NCBI GenBank assembly: GCA_003476885.1
Contig: DMUR01000010.1
Span: 790-6,454 of the forward strand
Reading direction: 5' to 3'
DNA: 5,665 bases
DNA from: Chloroflexota bacterium
GTDB taxonomy: Bacteria > Chloroflexota > Limnocylindria > Limnocylindrales > Limnocylindraceae
The notes under the pieces were generated by a model. It did not search any database. It saw only the letters and a program-made list of their open reading frames with translations, and was not told the origin of the DNA. Within the stretch, counting starts at the first letter, position 1. Each line of letters starts with the position of its first letter. Made by a program: the position numbers and the translations under genes. Below are positions 1-5,665 of this stretch, piece after piece.

Positions 1-524
1 GCCTTGATCGCCTGCTCGGCGTAATAGCGGATCCCCTCTTCGCTGCCGACCGGAAGGTAGGCAACCAAGACGTCCACCTTGCGCTCCTTGAGCACTGCGG
101 CAACATCAACCGGCTTCTCTGGTGACTCTTTCACCACGTCGCGCAGGTACTTTCCAATGCCGTCAAGCGTTGGTCCGCGCTGCACGATGACGCCAGTGGT
201 TGGGATCTCCTGGAATGTCCAAGTGTTGTTCGGCTCTGCGCCGAGTGCAACGGAGAGATCCTTTCCAACCTTCGTGACGTTCACATCGAATGCGGCAACG
301 TACTCAAGATCTCGTACGTGGTATCCGCCAATGTCGACGTGCATCAGTCCTGGGACCTTTGCATCGTTCTTGGCGTCCGCGTAGAAGTAGCGCCCTTGCA
401 CGAGGCTGCTCGCGCAGTTCCCTACGCCCGCAATCGCCACCCGAATCGGGTTTGTTGCCTTAACCGGCGTTGATGGCGCCGGTCGTGCGTTCCATTGGGC
501 CCTTGGCCCGTTCATTTCCATCAT
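1..524 (-). CDS. ino1: Inositol-3-phosphate synthase (L-myo-inositol-1-phosphate synthase), N-terminal part, cut by window edge
   Basis: This cytosolic enzyme converts glucose 6-phosphate to L-myo-inositol 1-phosphate using bound NAD, the first step of inositol lipid synthesis. Reading the minus strand from 524 gives 174 complete codons, about half of the usual 360 to 370 residues; the rest lies beyond position 1. Seen directly: a Rossmann dinucleotide-binding motif GVGNCASS (residues 33-40), an acidic residue after the second strand (AAFDV, D80), QRGPTLDG (115-122) and YLPVGSE (156-162). All match the short actinobacterial-type family. The start at 524 is supported by AAGGGGGT seven bases upstream; in-frame ATGs at 521 and 515 are alternatives with worse spacing. 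The protein carries about 26 Pro/Ala/Asn-rich residues before the first strand (IRVAIAG), more than I recall for relatives. It follows a probable phosphatidylinositol-phosphate synthase gene by 100 bp, which fits substrate supply. The family call is secure. Confidence 0.95.
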   Translation of the reverse strand, partial: MMEMNGPRAQWNARPAPSTPVKATNPIRVAIAGVGNCASSLVQGRYFYADAKNDAKVPGLMHVDIGGYHVRDLEYVAAFDVNVTKVGKDLSVALGAEPNNTWTFQEIPTTGVIVQRGPTLDGIGKYLRDVVKESPEKPVDVAAVLKERKVDVLVAYLPVGSEEGIRYYAEQAIK

Positions 525-531
525 GTTGCGT

Positions 532-539
532 ACCCCCTT
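532..539 (-). promoter_or_regulatory. Strong ribosome-binding site of ino1
   Basis: On the minus strand AAGGGGGT sits seven bases before the ATG at 524. It is a strong purine-rich Shine-Dalgarno sequence and selects the first of the two adjacent ATG codons. It lies clear of the hairpins at 557-607, so it should be accessible unless the leader refolds. Confidence 0.7.
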
Positions 540-556
540 GTTACTACCGTTCTTTT

Positions 557-579
557 GCGGAGCTGACTCTCAGCCCCAC
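557..579 (-). other. Leader hairpin 2 upstream of ino1
   Basis: On the minus-strand RNA, bases 579-570 (GUGGGGCUGA) pair with 566-557 (UCAGCUCCGC) around a GAG loop. The result is a 10-bp stem that includes two G-U pairs. On the plus strand those pairs would be A-C mismatches, which favours a minus-strand RNA structure. It is followed by AAAAGAAC, not a U-run, so it does not look like an intrinsic terminator. It ends 17 bases before the ino1 ribosome-binding site. Confidence 0.55.
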
Positions 580-588
580 CTTCACTTA

Positions 589-607
589 CCGCTGGCAACG
601 CCAGCGG
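589..607 (-). other. Leader hairpin 1 between the phosphatidyltransferase gene and ino1
   Basis: This is a perfect inverted repeat: on the minus strand CCGCTGGC (607-600), loop GTT, GCCAGCGG (596-589). One G-U pair could extend the 8-bp stem. It begins 18 bases after the phosphatidyltransferase stop codon and is followed by TAAGTGAAG, so there is no U-tract. Plausible roles are an mRNA-stabilising or processing element, or part of a regulatory leader together with the second hairpin at 557-579. The structure is seen directly; its function is not known. Confidence 0.6.
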
Positions 608-624
608 CGAGCATCAATATGCCG

Positions 625-1272
625 CTACTTGCGCGGCGCCTGTGTGGATGCGGCGGCGAGGCCTGCGCGAACGAAACGAATTCGCTGCACCACGGTGATT
701 GCTGAAGCGACGGAGATGAGTGCGAGTGCTGCGGTCAGCCAGGTTGCGCTCAGCAGTCCACCAGTGAGCAGCCCGACGATCAACACCGCGGCGCGCTCTG
801 CGCGCTGTGCAAGTCCAACATCCGCGCGCACTCCGAGCGCCTCACCGCGTGCGCGCACGTAGCTCACGAGCGACCCAAGGCCGAGCGCGAGCGTTGCGAG
901 GCCAATCACTTCGGTGGTGCCGCTCAGCGCCGCACCAGCTGCGATCCCTGCATAGATCACCGCTTCGCCCGCGCGATCCATCGTTGAATCAAGAAAGGCG
1001 CCGAAGTCGCTGGTCTTCCCTGTGGCGCGTGCGAGTGTTCCGTCAAGTCCGTCAAACAGCGTGCCAAAAATCAAGATCACCGCCGTTAGCACCCACTCGC
1101 CCGCAACGGCGGCGACGGCTGCGACGAGAACGATCCCGAACCCAGCAACGGTGAGCGCATCCGGCGAGAAGCCGAGTCGGCCAAGGAAGAGCGCGATCGG
1201 TTCGCCGATTCGCTTGATGCGCGCGCGCTCTCCTCCCGTGAAGAGACTCCCATCAGTTGCGCGGCTTGCCAT
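625..1272 (-). CDS. CDP-alcohol phosphatidyltransferase, probable phosphatidylinositol phosphate synthase
   Basis: This is an integral membrane enzyme of 215 residues that transfers a phosphatidyl group from CDP-diacylglycerol to an alcohol. The complete family signature D-xx-DG-xx-AR-x8-G-xxx-D-xxx-D is present at residues 74-99 (D74, D77, G78, A81, R82, G91, D95, D99). These aspartates bind the metal and the catalytic base is intact. The hydrophobic pattern suggests about six membrane helices. Two features resemble actinobacterial phosphatidylinositol-phosphate synthase (PgsA1 type): the N-terminal EPIALFLGRLGFSPDALTV region (24-42), and SYVRARGEALGVRADVGLAQRAER (137-160), whose arginines fall where that subfamily contacts inositol phosphate. 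The following gene, ino1, makes exactly that substrate, L-myo-inositol 1-phosphate. The start at 1272 lies 2 bp after the arsR stop, with GAGGAG formed by the last arsR codons. The family is certain and the substrate is inferred; phosphatidylglycerophosphate synthase is the main alternative. Confidence 0.88.
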   Translation of the reverse strand: MASRATDGSLFTGGERARIKRIGEPIALFLGRLGFSPDALTVAGFGIVLVAAVAAVAGEWVLTAVILIFGTLFDGLDGTLARATGKTSDFGAFLDSTMDRAGEAVIYAGIAAGAALSGTTEVIGLATLALGLGSLVSYVRARGEALGVRADVGLAQRAERAAVLIVGLLTGGLLSATWLTAALALISVASAITVVQRIRFVRAGLAAASTQAPRK

Positions 1273-1274
1273 TG

Positions 1275-1691
1275 CTACTCCTCTTCCGCGCGAACGGCGT
1301 CAACGAGCGGTTGCGCGTTCGGTAGCGCCGCTTCAGGTGCAACCCAGGCGGCAGGGTTGGCGACGCCGAGTGCGGCGAGCATCAGCGCGTGCCCTTCGGC
1401 GATGGTCTCCGTTCGAAGCGTGTAGATGGACTCGCGACCAGCGCGCTCACTCGTGACGAGTCCCGCGCTGCGGAGTCGGCGCAGGTGCCAGCTCACCAGA
1501 GGCTGGGAGAGGTCGGTGGACTCGATCAGTTCGGTGACGGTGGCGGGGCTTTGCGCGAGTCGGCGCACCAAGTCAAGCCGGTTCGTGTCTCCAAGCGCTC
1601 GGTGCACGCGGCGGGCCGCCTCGATCACGAAGCGCTCACCAGTCGCCTCACGGAGCGCGGCTGGGAGCGCGGCAGCGCTCTTCGTGCTCAT
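1275..1691 (-). CDS. ArsR-family winged helix-turn-helix transcriptional regulator
   Basis: This is a 138-residue cytosolic DNA-binding protein, predicted to act as a dimeric repressor as is usual for the family. The winged helix-turn-helix spans about residues 31-92: ALGDTNRLDLVRRL (helices 1-2), TVTELIESTDLSQPLVSWHLRRLRSAGLV (recognition region, 51-79), then a wing ending in RESIYTL. It contains no cysteine and lacks the ELCVCDL-type metal site of arsenic and cadmium sensors. Its few histidines (30, 69, 101) do not form the usual SmtB-like pair, so it is probably not a classical metal sensor. The C-terminal tail (about 105-138) is Ala/Pro-rich and acidic at the end. The ATG at 1691 has a modest AAGG seven bases upstream; no better in-frame start is visible. 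It heads a set with the phosphatidyltransferase and ino1, so control of inositol lipid synthesis is a reasonable inference. The inducer is unknown. Confidence 0.9.
   Translation of the reverse strand: MSTKSAAALPAALREATGERFVIEAARRVHRALGDTNRLDLVRRLAQSPATVTELIESTDLSQPLVSWHLRRLRSAGLVTSERAGRESIYTLRTETIAEGHALMLAALGVANPAAWVAPEAALPNAQPLVDAVRAEEE
1278..1283 (-). promoter_or_regulatory. Ribosome-binding site of the phosphatidyltransferase, inside the arsR 3' end
   Basis: GAGGAG on the minus strand is formed by the last two glutamate codons of the ArsR-type regulator. It stands five bases before the ATG at 1272, with the arsR stop codon in between. This arrangement implies translational coupling of regulator and enzyme. 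Confidence 0.7.
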
Positions 1692-1713
1692 CGCTGGACC
1701 TTGACCTGTACGG

Positions 1714-1738
1714 CTTCCATATAGCGGAAGTTTATATG
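1714..1738 (-). promoter_or_regulatory. Candidate promoter and operator of the arsR-phosphatidyltransferase-ino1 unit
   Basis: Two inverted repeats interleave here. CATATA (1718-1723) is mirrored by TATATG (1733-1738) with a 9-bp spacer, and CTTCC (1714-1718) by GGAAG (1726-1730) with a 7-bp spacer. On the minus strand TATAAA (1736-1731) could serve as a -10 element. It overlaps the right arm of the first repeat and would start transcription about 30 bases before the arsR ATG. No good -35 is visible. AT-rich palindromes of this size just upstream of the regulator are typical ArsR-family operators, so autorepression is inferred. Confidence 0.5.
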
Positions 1739-1781
1739 AGTTTTTGCTGATGCGAGCGCGGGGGCGGGAGTTTTGTTACAA

Positions 1782-1817
1782 GCCCACAGCGGCGGCGCGG
1801 GGCGTTGTGCTGCGGGC
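1782..1817 (-). terminator. Possible transcript-end hairpin after nuoN
   Basis: On the minus-strand RNA, GCCCGCAGC (1817-1809) pairs with GCUGUGGGC (1790-1782) as a 9-bp stem with one G-U pair and an 18-base loop. It lies 28 bases past the nuoN stop. It is followed by UUGUAACAAAA, not a clear U-run, so it is at best an imperfect intrinsic terminator and may instead stabilise the 3' end of the nuo mRNA. The G-U pair would be a mismatch on the plus strand, which fits the minus orientation. Confidence 0.35.
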
Positions 1818-1845
1818 GTCGGGGGGTCTAGGCGGCGGGCGGAGG

Positions 1846-3288
1846 CTAGCTGGCGAGCGCCTGGACAACCGCCTCGATCAGTCCGCCTGGGAGGAGGCCG
1901 AGCAGAATCGTGCCCGCGGCGGCGATCAGTAGGCCCGCGCGAAGGAGTGGCGAGGTGGCTACCTGCACATCGGTCTCGGCTGGGTCGCGCATGAAGAGAT
2001 AGACGATGACACGGAGGTAGTAGAAGGCAGCGATCGCCGCGTTCAGCACCGCAACAATTGCCAAGATGGCTGCGAGTCCTCCCGCCTGCAGCGCACTCAA
2101 GATGACGTACGCCTTTGCAAAGAAGCCGGCCGTCGGCGGGATGCCGGTGAGGCTAAGGAGGAAGAGTGCTGCGAGCAGTGCAATCTGTGGATGCTTGCGG
2201 CCAAGCCCAGCGAGATCGCTTAGTTGCACCGTTGCGCCCGGCCGCCCTTGAATTACGGCGAGGAAGGCGAATGCACCGAGATTCATCAGTGCGTATGCGG
2301 CGCCGTAGAAGAGGATGCCCGCGATCCCAGATGCTTCGCCAGCACCCGCTGCAACGATACCGACCATTAAGTACCCGGTATGGGCAATGGATGAGTAGGC
2401 GAGCATGCGCTTAACGTTCCCTTGTGTCAGCGCAACAAGATTGCCGAGCGTCATTGTTGCCGCGGCAAGAATGACCATGACGGGGATCCAAACTTCTGCA
2501 AGCGGCAACAGTGCAATCAAGAAGAGCTTGATGAGCAAGACAAACGCACCAATCTTTGGACCAACGGAGAGGTAGCCAGTGATTGGGGTGGGTGATCCTT
2601 GATACGCATCTGGTGTCCAGTAGTGGAACGGAACTGCGGCAATCTTGAATGCAGATCCAGTCGTGATAAGTGCAAGCGCCACAGCAACGGCTGGTGGAAC
2701 ACCAGTGGTGAGCAACGTGAGGCTGATTGCAATTTCGGTCAGTGATGCGGTTCCTGTTGCCCCCCAGAGGAGCACGATGCCGAAGAGCAGAATTGCGCTG
2801 GAGAAGCTCCCGAGCAAAAAGTATTTGACGGCACCCTCCGTGCTGAGCGGATCACGCTTTGCAAATCCAGCGAGAAGGTACCCAGGGATCACCATCAGTT
2901 CGAGTGCAATGAAGAGCGTCACAAGATCTGCCGCCGCAGCGAGGAGGATGGTTCCGCAGAGCGCGAACAGGAGAGTGGCGGCAAACTCGGCGCTTGGATA
3001 TCCGCGCGCAAACAGATGGTCTGGACTTATCAAGAGCGTGATCGCCACGATCGCTGCGCCGAGAAGTCCAAGGTAGGCAACAAATGGGCCGCCAACGTAT
3101 GCGCCGTTGAGTGCCGTTGCGACGCCGCCGCTCTGCTGGAGCAGGATCCAAGCGGTGACCCCGAGGCCAGCGAGCGCAACAGAGATTGGCGCGTACTTTC
3201 GGTTTGGCGTGATGGCGTCGCTCAGGAGCACCGCAACGGCGGTGAGTCCAACGCTCAGGAGTGGTGCAATCGTAAGTAGGTCGTTCAT
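1846..3288 (-). CDS. nuoN: NADH-quinone oxidoreductase subunit N
   Basis: This is one of the three antiporter-like proton-pumping membrane subunits of respiratory complex I, in the cytoplasmic membrane. At 480 residues it has the usual length, and the whole chain is a succession of about fourteen hydrophobic helices. Channel residues seen: E130 in the fifth-helix motif FIALELMVIPGY, K155 in EGAVKYFLLGSF, K215 in GSAFKIAAVPFHYWTPDAYQ, K245 in SVGPKIG, and K392 in GFFAKAY. These correspond to essential residues of the E. coli protein (E133, K158, K217, K247, K395). The ATG at 3288 overlaps the nuoM stop in an ATGA junction and has GGGAGGAG seven bases upstream, inside the nuoM end, so translation is coupled. 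It is the last nuo gene here; a 154-bp spacer with a hairpin follows. Nothing is missing or odd. Confidence 0.97.
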   Translation of the reverse strand: MNDLLTIAPLLSVGLTAVAVLLSDAITPNRKYAPISVALAGLGVTAWILLQQSGGVATALNGAYVGGPFVAYLGLLGAAIVAITLLISPDHLFARGYPSAEFAATLLFALCGTILLAAAADLVTLFIALELMVIPGYLLAGFAKRDPLSTEGAVKYFLLGSFSSAILLFGIVLLWGATGTASLTEIAISLTLLTTGVPPAVAVALALITTGSAFKIAAVPFHYWTPDAYQGSPTPITGYLSVGPKIGAFVLLIKLFLIALLPLAEVWIPVMVILAAATMTLGNLVALTQGNVKRMLAYSSIAHTGYLMVGIVAAGAGEASGIAGILFYGAAYALMNLGAFAFLAVIQGRPGATVQLSDLAGLGRKHPQIALLAALFLLSLTGIPPTAGFFAKAYVILSALQAGGLAAILAIVAVLNAAIAAFYYLRVIVYLFMRDPAETDVQVATSPLLRAGLLIAAAGTILLGLLPGGLIEAVVQALAS

Positions 3289-4817
3289 GGGGCCACTCCT
3301 CCCGCCGCGTACATCAAGAACTGCGCCACACTCGGTGCAAATGCGCTCGTAAGGAGCGCGGGAAGAACCCCGAAGGCAACGATCATGGCAGCGAGTGGCG
3401 CAAGGGTGGCGATCTCAATTGGCGTGACATCGGTTAGCTTTGCGCCGAGACCCTTCAGGAACGGGGAGAGTTCGCCGGTGAAGACGCGCTGATAGAGCCA
3501 GAGGAGATAGACGGCGGCGAGGATCATCACGAGGGTTGCTGCGCCAGCGACCATCGGATTCACGAGGAAGGCGCCGAGCAGGACGAGGAATTCGCCAGCG
3601 AAGCCGGAGAGGCCTGGGAGGCCAACTGAGGCGAAGAGGAAGAAGCCGAAGAGCGCGGCGTACACCGGCGTTCGTGAAGCCCAGCCACCCATCTTCGCGA
3701 TCTCACGATCGTGCGTGCGCTCGTACCCAATACCAACGAGGAGGAAGAGTCCGCTGGTGATGAGTCCGTGGTTCAGCATTTGCAAAATGGCACCGTCGAC
3801 CCCCTGTTGGTTGAACGAGAAGATGCCAAGCGTGACAAATCCCATGTGGCTGACCGAGCTATATGCGATCAACTTCTTCAGGTCGGTCTGGACAATTGCA
3901 ACGATCGCGCCGTAGATGATCGCGATGACGGAGAGCACAATCATGAGCGGCGCAAAGTCCTGCGCCGCCTGCGGGAAGAGCGGGATTGCGAAGCGGATAA
4001 ACCCATAACCACCGAGCTTCAGCAGCACGCCAGCCAGGATCACAGAGCCCGCGGTTGGCGCCTGGACGTGCGCGTCGGGGAGCCAGGTGTGGAATGGGAA
4101 CATGGGGACCTTAATGGCAAACGCCAGTGCAAATGCCGCGAACGCGAGTGCCTGCAGCGTTGGGTCACTGATCGTCCCGCGCAGCGCAAGGAGGTCAAAC
4201 GCTCCGTCCCACGAACCGGTCGCCACCTGGTGACTGAACGCCGTGGCGAGAATGGCGACAAGCATCAGGAGTGAACCGACGAGCGTGTACAGAACAAATT
4301 TGATCGTGGCGTAGATGCGGTCTGCGCCGCCCCAGATACCGATGATGAGGTACATCGGTACGAGCACAATCTCCCAGAAGATGTAGAAGAGGAAGAGGTC
4401 GAGCGAAAGAAAGACGCCGAGCATTCCCGTCTCAAGGATCAGGAAGCTGATGAAGTACTCCTTCACGCGGCTCTGGATTGGGCCGAAGCTCGCCAAGATG
4501 CAAATCCAGCTGAGCAGTGTCGTTAAGACAACAAGCGCGCCGGAGAGCCCATCAACGCCAAGGTGATAGGTGATACCAAAGTTTGGAATCCACGGGATCT
4601 GCTCGCTGAATGCGAACTCGCTTGAGAACTCACGAATGCCTGGCAGCATCAGTAGGCTCAAGATGAACGTGACAAAAGAGATCACAAGTGCTGCGACGCG
4701 AATTGTTGATGGTCGCGAGGATGGGATCAGTGCGATGCCGAGCGCGCCAACAAGCGGGAGTAGCGTGATCATGGAGAGGATCGGCAGTGATCCAATGAAC
4801 TGCGTCAGATCGCTCAT
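3285..4817 (-). CDS. nuoM: NADH-quinone oxidoreductase subunit M
   Basis: This is the antiporter-like proton-translocating subunit M of complex I, sitting between subunits L and N in the membrane arm. It has 510 residues, a normal length, with about fourteen membrane helices. Key residues are visible: E149 in FYIFWEIVLVPMYL, K236 in FAIKVPMFPFHTWLPDAH, K267 in GVLLKLGGYG, and E409 in GFAGEFLVL. They match E144, K234, K265 and E407 of the E. coli subunit. The motif LKKLIAYSSVSHMGFV (313-328) is also canonical. The ATG at 4817 overlaps the nuoL stop by four bases (ATGA). Its upstream sequence has only a weak GGTGAT, so initiation probably relies on ribosomes finishing nuoL. The 3' end overlaps nuoN in the same way. 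No irregularity was seen. Confidence 0.98.
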   Translation of the reverse strand: MSDLTQFIGSLPILSMITLLPLVGALGIALIPSSRPSTIRVAALVISFVTFILSLLMLPGIREFSSEFAFSEQIPWIPNFGITYHLGVDGLSGALVVLTTLLSWICILASFGPIQSRVKEYFISFLILETGMLGVFLSLDLFLFYIFWEIVLVPMYLIIGIWGGADRIYATIKFVLYTLVGSLLMLVAILATAFSHQVATGSWDGAFDLLALRGTISDPTLQALAFAAFALAFAIKVPMFPFHTWLPDAHVQAPTAGSVILAGVLLKLGGYGFIRFAIPLFPQAAQDFAPLMIVLSVIAIIYGAIVAIVQTDLKKLIAYSSVSHMGFVTLGIFSFNQQGVDGAILQMLNHGLITSGLFLLVGIGYERTHDREIAKMGGWASRTPVYAALFGFFLFASVGLPGLSGFAGEFLVLLGAFLVNPMVAGAATLVMILAAVYLLWLYQRVFTGELSPFLKGLGAKLTDVTPIEIATLAPLAAMIVAFGVLPALLTSAFAPSVAQFLMYAAGGVAP

Positions 4818-5665
4818 GACCCGATCACCAGATACGCGATCGCCATTGCAGCCAAACCGAGCGCGATGCCGAGCGCGTAATTCTGCACACGACCGGTTTG
4901 AATTTGGCGAAGTCCGCGGCCACCGCTTGAGGTGAGTGCGCCAACACCGTTCACTGCGCCGTCAACAATCCTGCGATCAAACCACCATGCCGCGTGGGCG
5001 ACTCGTCCACCGAGGCGCACGAAGATCAAGTCGTTGAGATCATCAAAGAACCAACGCCCTTTGCTTCCAACATAGAGCGGCTGCAGTCGAGCCGTGATGG
5101 CGCGGATGCGGTCGCCGTTGTCGCTGCGGAAGAGCCGAACGCTGATCGCCGTACCAATAGACGCTACTGTCACGCTCGCAAGCATCAAGACTCCGTCAAT
5201 GCCGAAGAGCTGCCACTTCCCGTGTTCAATCCCGAGCATCTCGTCCGCCGTGTGGAAGATGGGCTCAAGTCCGTGCTTGATGATGCCGTCTGCGACCGGG
5301 AAGCCGAGCAGTGCGCCAATGCCAATTGAGGGGATCGCCAGCAGGATGAGCGGAAGGGTCATGGTCCATGGCGACTCGTGTGGATGAACGTCCTCACGAA
5401 CGCGGCTCTTCCCCCAGAAGGTGAGGCCCATGAGACGGAACATGTAGAAGGCGGTAGCGCCAGCAACAGCGAGTCCAACAAGCCAGACCCAGGTGTAGCC
5501 AAACTTGAACGCCTCGCCAAGGATCTCGTCTTTTGACCAGAAGCCCGCGAGTGGCGGAAGTCCCGCGATCGCGATCGTGCCGATCAGCATGGTGGCGTAG
5601 GTGATTGGGATCTTCTTCGCGAGCCCGCCCATCTTCGGCATCTCCTGTTCACCGTCAACGGCGTG
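4814..5665 (-). CDS. nuoL: NADH-quinone oxidoreductase subunit L, C-terminal part, cut by window edge
   Basis: This is the distal antiporter-like subunit of complex I, which carries the long lateral helix along the membrane arm. The visible 283 codons run in frame to the right edge, where the reading begins HAVDGEQEMPKMGG. The full protein is usually above 600 residues, so its 5' half is outside the window and no start is present; the ATG at 5641 is internal. Seen: ITYATMLIGTIAIAGLPPLAGFWSKDEIL with the conserved Lys-Asp pair (fragment residues 45-46, K399/D400 of E. coli). Also seen are YMFRLMGLTFWG and the subunit-L-specific C-terminal segment, from GRWFFDDLNDLIFVRLGGRVAHAAWWFDRRIVDG to a final hydrophobic anchor. 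It overlaps nuoM by four bases. Confidence 0.97.
   Translation of the reverse strand, partial: HAVDGEQEMPKMGGLAKKIPITYATMLIGTIAIAGLPPLAGFWSKDEILGEAFKFGYTWVWLVGLAVAGATAFYMFRLMGLTFWGKSRVREDVHPHESPWTMTLPLILLAIPSIGIGALLGFPVADGIIKHGLEPIFHTADEMLGIEHGKWQLFGIDGVLMLASVTVASIGTAISVRLFRSDNGDRIRAITARLQPLYVGSKGRWFFDDLNDLIFVRLGGRVAHAAWWFDRRIVDGAVNGVGALTSSGGRGLRQIQTGRVQNYALGIALGLAAMAIAYLVIGS

Noticed and set aside
582..614. Tiny minus-strand frame ATG...TGA of ten codons (MLAAGVASGK) before ino1, a possible leader peptide
   Set aside because: It has no Shine-Dalgarno sequence and no run of regulatory codons, and is long enough to occur by chance. The hairpin it contains is reported on its own.
470..1456. 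Several plus-strand open frames over ino1, the transferase and arsR
   Set aside because: Their Arg/Ser/Pro-rich translations are typical of GC-rich antisense frames; none has a recognisable domain, and the minus-strand genes account for the sequence.
1761..1845. G-rich runs on the plus strand that might form a G-quadruplex
   Set aside because: The runs of three or more G are too few and unevenly spaced; only a weak two-layer form could be drawn, and the minus-strand transcript would be C-rich.
1744..1994. Plus-strand open frames crossing the nuoN-arsR spacer, as a possible divergent small gene
   Set aside because: They have no RBS, show Arg/Gly-rich low-complexity translation, and run into antisense nuoN sequence.
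3711..4274. 187-codon open frame on the plus strand antisense to nuoM
   Set aside because: It is rich in charged residues in the way expected of a reverse frame of a hydrophobic gene, has no family motif, and lies wholly inside a secure nuoM. It is a shadow.
5561..5580. Repeated GCGATCGC-like octamers, seen here and at several other places
   Set aside because: They fall in coding sequence and reflect Ala-Ile/Arg-Ser codon use (GCG ATC GC) in membrane proteins; there is no regular spacing to suggest a dispersed repeat.

Overview
All six genes in this window are on the minus strand, so the biological reading order runs from the right edge to the left. The DNA is moderately GC-rich. The genes are tightly packed, with 4-nt stop/start overlaps and one 2-nt gap. 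The gene set points to an inositol-phospholipid-making bacterium with a 14-subunit-type complex I: an actinobacterial-type inositol-phosphate synthase next to a phosphatidylinositol-phosphate-synthase-like enzyme, beside nuoLMN. Actinobacteriota or Chloroflexota are the best guesses. The sequence contains no marker that decides between them.

Right part (5665 to 1846): the distal end of a nuo operon, namely the C-terminal part of nuoL (cut by the window edge), then complete nuoM and nuoN. These are the three antiporter-like membrane subunits of NADH:quinone oxidoreductase. Both junctions are ATGA overlaps, implying translational coupling. The key charged residues of the proton channels are present in all three.

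Middle (1845 to 1692): a 154-bp spacer. It holds an imperfect hairpin after nuoN and then an AT-rich patch just upstream of the next gene. The patch contains interleaved inverted repeats and a TATAAA-like -10 element, the only obvious regulatory landmark in the window.

Left part (1691 to 1): a three-gene set made of a cysteine-free ArsR-type regulator, a CDP-alcohol phosphatidyltransferase with an intact catalytic signature, and the N-terminal part of inositol-3-phosphate synthase (ino1, cut by the left edge). Ino1 makes L-myo-inositol 1-phosphate from glucose 6-phosphate. The transferase most likely joins this to CDP-diacylglycerol to give phosphatidylinositol phosphate. Regulator and transferase are coupled. 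Between transferase and ino1 lie 100 bp with two tandem hairpins and then a strong ribosome-binding site, so ino1 may have its own post-transcriptional control.

I see no RNA genes, mobile elements, CRISPR arrays or phage genes. The most interesting part is the putative regulator-operator-PIPS-Ino1 unit with its structured leader. The nuo genes are ordinary.
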